64,000 bases of DNA, from the NCBI RefSeq assembly GCF_000143535.2, contig NC_037323.1:930001-994000 (forward strand). The letters run 5' to 3'. Both the position numbers and the translations under genes were made by a program. Below are positions 59,669 through 64,000 of the stretch, piece after piece. The notes beneath the pieces are model-generated. The model ran no database searches. It saw only the letters and a program-made list of their open reading frames with translations, and was not told where the DNA came from. The number at the start of each line of letters is the position of its first letter. The first letter of the stretch is position 1. Source of the DNA: Botrytis cinerea B05.10 (taxonomy: Eukaryota; Ascomycota; Leotiomycetes; Helotiales; Sclerotiniaceae).

Positions 59669-62600
59669 GATTATGAATCAAACAAAGAGTGACTGGAAAG
59701 ATTGTGTTCTCCAGAGAAGGAGTTGTAAAGAAAAGACTGTGGTGAGGATGAGATGAGGAGTGATGAGAGGGATTCTATGGCGAAGCATCTTGACTTTATA
59801 GAAAAGTGAAGCTCTTGAAATTGGACAGTCCCGTCAGCTTCGTGTTCACCTCTGAGCTTAGGTTCAAGACGTTGACGGCAACATAGTGAAGTCCGCTATT
59901 GTCCTGTGACAGCTTGGATGCTTTGTCGCCGTGCTAGGTTGCATTGCATGGGATGTATACGTACTCTCCCAACCCCATCTATGTGCAGTATATCTGTAGA
60001 CTCATTGCTTTTGCTGCCAGTGACATATCTTGGCGAACGAATGCGGTAAGTCGAATGCATGGTGAGAACCTCAAGATCCATCTGAAATATTGAAGGGTTG
60101 AAGAAATGGACAGTGCTTCACAACCCGGAGCTATGCTAGCGCCATGAAAGACATTAATAGATTACTCCAGGGGAAGACAGCAGTTCGTGCCGAAAACCGT
60201 GGAGACGTATTCAAAGATCACCTGTTGTTGAAACAATTAACATTCGTCAATCCTTTTGGCTCTAAGGATTACAATATCTGAGCGTATCCAATGATCTGCA
60301 TTCATCTCGGTCTCTCGGGGCCTGGTAGAAGAATTCATTGCTTGGAGTAGTGAGCACTATAACTCAGTGAATTATTGCTCACGTTGTGGTTGTAAGCCGC
60401 AAGGATTCATTCACATTGTAGTCAGCCACCTTTTCCTCATCGGTAAGTCCTCACACGTCAGTCACAATCGATAGGTTACACGGCGCAATTATTGCTTACT
60501 GGTGGCTGCAGGTACACACATCATAGATTTGTGCTAAAATATCACAGGTACGCCTCCTGGCAATTCTCCTCAGCCCGCAGCGGAAGGCTTTCGCCCCCCG
60601 GCTTGGGTTCCATATTTCATACCCGTTCGCAAAATAGATAATAAAAGTAGCTTTTTAGAAAATTTGGTTCAAGAATGATAAGTGAGTGGACTAATGAGCA
60701 GTAGGCACGGTCTGTTGAATTGGTGACATTCCATACTCAATGTGCCCACTCAAAAGTCTCTTTTCCTTGCACGTCGTAATCGCGCTGTTGCGCATAAAAT
60801 CCTTCGGGTACCTTACCGAATCTGTAATAAGAAGCCTTAAGCTTTATTGAGTTAAGCTTGTATGAACGTAGATTTCAGATTTCATTGGCTCCCGTTTGCT
60901 TGAGCCATATCCGTATTGATCATCTCCTAAAATGCATCGAACTCTAAGAAAAAGGTAATAATATATGATGCTCTCCAGACCAGCACAGATTCAGTCCGCC
61001 TACTACTCGAATATCCCCAGAAAAATCGTAATCCAGTTGGAAAAGACAAGCAGAAAGTTTTTGGGGACCGTCTGTGCACCTTCATCTGGCACGGATTATG
61101 GTTAGTCGATTTGACCGAGCTTACGACGCTTTTCGATATCAAAATCTTATAATCACCCCCGCGAACAGTGTATTGTAGTATAGTGATGTAGTATTGTCGA
61201 CGAAGCCCTAGGACCGGTAGTTGACGGTGACATGCCAAGACATACCAGGACTTTCTATCCTCCTAATCAAGATTGTACTTACTGATACTCAGTAATCTTT
61301 GTAGTGAAAGCGGAACTTTCGAATTGAAGAAAATGTCCGGCAATATATATTGTGCAGGAACGTTGGGCCGACTGCGTTTGTTAGTTCGACTAGTTCGATT
61401 AGTTCGTGAATATTAATTTATAATTCTTCAAAACATACAATTATCTTTAGGTTTCCGGGACCGTAAGAGAATGCCAAGAAAAGAGAATGCCAAGAATTTA
61501 AAGAATGAAGGAACCGGTATTATCTTGCGCACAAGCGTTGATAAAGCTAAGAGTTCGATTTTTGATAGGGCTTACGGAGTTAAACACGGATGATCGTGTA
61601 TCCATAATAGATCGGAACCTTACTTCCTGATGGTGGAGCCACTGCTACGGCTAACTCCTCCCTACCGAAGGTTCTATGAAAAGTAAACCCCCGAATTTCC
61701 CTTCCCCCACTCTGTATAGAACTAACTACCTTAGCGATACGAAAGAGGCAACAATGAATAGCATCTAATATATTATCAAAACTTTGAAGACGTAAATAAC
61801 ACTTTAATTACGCGCCGAAAAATTAGGAACTCGGATCTCAATGAGCTGAAGCAAGAGAGTGTGTTCTCGGTTCCTAACGGAAGTAATGATAAACGGCTCA
61901 AAAAGAAAAGTAGCAAGGTACACCGAAAACAAGGGACTGCAGGGTATTCCACATGGTCACAAGGAATCCAATCCAGATGAGATTTCATCCCGATGAACCA
62001 GATGATAACGTGGTTCGGCTTAAATCCGAGGTTAGCTTTCAACTTGCGCGCTTGTCCTTATAATCCTTGCTGATAAAAGCATTGCAACCTGAATGTTCAG
62101 ATAGGAATGGTTGTATAACGTGAAGGGGCTGTCAGCTCTTACAATGACTATTGATCTCGCTAACGTTTCTGTTCGGAGGCAACAATGAAGTTTAGGGGTA
62201 CTTTAGCAGATTCCTTCATTTTGAGCCGGTCATATTGACCCCTGAACACCACGATGTTAAGTGATATCTGGCTTACAAACGAAAGATAGAAGTAGAACAC
62301 GGGAATAAAGTGCTGCCGTTGCTCGTGTCAGCATTGTCTTCGATGATATTGAAAAAACTTTGAACGATTCCGAGACTGCAGAATGGATCGATTTTCTTAC
62401 AACGAAATTTGAAGGAAGACCATCTCGTGTTGCCCCTGTATCAGTCAATATACTCCCAGAACAGTGTGAGGATTTGTGTCCATGACAGCAATAGTGTGAA
62501 TTTCCTCTCGTCCCCCCTGATAGGAATACAACGCGCAATGGAGTCGTTCTCATCTCGAAAACTCGCATGGTCCTAAATCGTGAACGGAAAAATTGTGTCC

Positions 62601-63365
62601 GGCGAGTAAATAATGGAAAGGCCACAATAACAAATTCAATTAATGAAAAAATTGGTATGCATCAGATCCACACGCACACAACGATAAAAGGGTTTGGAGT
62701 ATTTGGAGGTGGAGAGAAATAGAAATGCCAAGATTTAAATTGGGCAGCCAAGGAAATCTCGCAGCAGAATCATTTTATCTCTTATCTTCGAATGTTTGCA
62801 CAAACAAACACGAAGAACATGTGAAAAAACTCGACTTTTGCCGTTTGGCTGATTCCCTATTTCTATCGATGGATAATTAGCATCTTTCGCAGGGAGCATG
62901 TTCAAAGACAACTATGACAAAGCGTTGAAAGGAGCTTGAACGACTAATTGATAAACAATGTGATTGAGAATATGCATCTAGACACCTACACTAATTTTGT
63001 TCGCATCGCCCACAACCAAATTTGGACAAAGAAATCGAAATGCTTAACGAGATAGCAGAAATGAGGGGATCTGAATAATGCCCAACGACAGACTGTTTTC
63101 AGATCACATCGTACCCATGATGCATCAGCCCCTCCTCGGTACATTCTCGCTTCTTTCCATATCGGTAGACGAGGCGTGGAGAGTCGCAGCGACCATATGG
63201 CTACTACCTATGTTATCTGCGGATATCTCTTTCTTTGTCACAGTCTTTGGTAGATATATCGATGGAGAAGGACCTCGATTTGTAATCTTTTGAACCTCTC
63301 AACAGTAAGTTGATACCACCAAACTCCACGCTAAACAAACAAGCAAATAACCATACCCCAAGCTT
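59669..63365. other. Intergenic, 3.7 kb, with laccase promoter
   Basis: The proximal part is the laccase promoter. Further away only short ORFs occur. A GAGAATGCCAAGAA direct repeat (61467, 61483) and three TAGTTCGA-like units near 61382 were noted. No gene, tRNA or transposon is recognised. Confidence 0.5.
59795..59800 (-). promoter_or_regulatory. TATA box of the laccase gene
   Basis: TATAAA on the minus strand (plus-strand TTTATA), 127 bp upstream of the laccase ATG. The spacing fits a transcription start about 90-100 bp before the ATG. Confidence 0.5.
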
Positions 63366-64000
63366 TCACAGGTAGTCCTTCTTCTTGGAAGTTCTCGTAT
63401 ATTGGTTCATCCTCCATTCAACATCGCCATCCTTATTCTCCAACGTTCCTCCTCTAATTTCAAAGCATCTCATCGTCATACGAGGTCCAACTTCTGCGAG
63501 TTCCACATTTTGGTATCCTGTCTTAACGAACACGTGGTGTCGAACTTCGATACTATCTTCAATATTCTTGAATGTGACAACTCTGCTTCCGATTTTCGTT
63601 TTGTTTGTAATCGCTTCTCTTGGGGGGAATATATGTTTCAAGATTTTGACGATTCGAAGACCCAATCTTGACGTAAAGCCTTCAAAGATTAGATGGGGAT
63701 AAGACTCGCTGACCGTACCACGGGAGCTGTTGGGAATGTCATGGCGCAAAACAACATTGTGTAGAGAGAATGATATCGTGGGTCCATGCGGGAAGTGAGA
63801 TAGTGTCAAGGCTGTTGGTGTACCACGATGTTCATGGAGGAGGATGATATCGGAAAGTCCAGATGCTTGGGCGGATGTAATTAGACTTGGTAGAATAAGA
63901 TTTCCTCGATTTAGACGGATTGACGTTGGGATCAATAATCTGATCTCTTTTGCAAAGGCAGAAAGTCTTGATGAAGGATCTCTTGAAGTTGTGATCAGTA
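63366..64000 (-). CDS. IMP4: U3 snoRNP protein Imp4 (3' part, partial)
   Basis: The frame runs from the right window edge to TGA at 63366-63368; the N-terminus lies outside the window. Imp4 binds U3 snoRNA with Imp3 and Mpp10 and is needed for 18S rRNA processing. The Brix domain is clear: [69 protein letters not shown], and [17 protein letters not shown]. The end [10 protein letters not shown] is the usual family terminus. No intron is seen in this part. It is the third ribosome-biogenesis or RNA-processing gene in the window, with RRP7 and RRP42. Confidence 0.93.
   Translation of the reverse strand, partial: LITTSRDPSSRLSAFAKEIRLLIPTSIRLNRGNLILPSLITSAQASGLSDIILLHEHRGTPTALTLSHFPHGPTISFSLHNVVLRHDIPNSSRGTVSESYPHLIFEGFTSRLGLRIVKILKHIFPPREAITNKTKIGSRVVTFKNIEDSIEVRHHVFVKTGYQNVELAEVGPRMTMRCFEIRGGTLENKDGDVEWRMNQYTRTSKKKDYL

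Overview
The window is a nuclear segment of a filamentous ascomycete, most likely Sclerotiniaceae and probably a Botrytis species. The reasons are short spliceosomal introns (mostly 49-120 nt, GTAAGT/GTATGT donors, CTAAC-type branch points), a single dispersed 5S rRNA gene, AT-leaning intergenic DNA and a typical fungal gene set. The laccase at 57.6-59.7 kb reads, from memory, almost like Botrytis cinerea Lcc2. Exon joins were worked out by hand from splice sites, reading frame and family motifs. Nearly every multi-exon model adds up to a whole number of codons.

Layout. 0.8-3.7 kb: RRP7 (rRNA processing) and an 11-exon DMC1 meiotic recombinase, both on the minus strand. 4.3 kb: a 5S rRNA gene. 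7.0-8.0 kb: an unknown coiled-coil protein. 8.4-10.2 kb: anthranilate synthase component I, with a 4-codon first exon and an upstream TGACTCA site. 10.8-13.2 kb: cytochrome c and an unknown mitochondrial membrane protein, divergent from one promoter region that contains CCAAT. 13.3-14.6 kb: exosome subunit RRP42. 15.4-16.9 kb: a short-chain dehydrogenase. 18.2-25.1 kb: a co-oriented accessory run made of an intact sugar/polyol-type MFS transporter, a broken cytochrome P450 and a GMC oxidoreductase that is complete except for one in-frame TGA. 25.9-27.5 kb: a HAD class IIA (CECR5-like) hydrolase.

From 27.5 to 36.3 kb there is a gene-poor stretch with only short, doubtful ORFs. 36.4-39.2 kb holds a tandem amidohydrolase-2 lactonase and DapA-family aldolase, which looks like a sugar-acid catabolic pair. 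39.9-42.2 kb encodes a secreted DUF1996-WSC protein. 45.7-49.6 kb carries two early/late secretory pathway genes, ERV41 and the plasma-membrane t-SNARE SSO1. 52.2-54.3 kb is an intronless HET-domain protein with two C-terminal membrane segments, followed by AT-rich degenerate repeats and a decayed Lys/Arg/Glu-rich coding region (54.8-56.3 kb). 57.6-59.7 kb is the laccase. 63.4 kb to the window edge is the 3' part of IMP4 (U3 snoRNP).

Housekeeping genes (ribosome biogenesis, respiration, tryptophan, secretion) alternate with accessory islands (transporter/P450/GMC, HET, laccase, DUF1996-WSC). I found no convincing intact transposon, tRNA or CRISPR-like array. The least explained items are the decaying oxidoreductase island, the single-stop GMC gene, the lactonase-aldolase pair, the decayed basic-protein locus beside the HET gene, and two conserved-looking proteins of unknown function.
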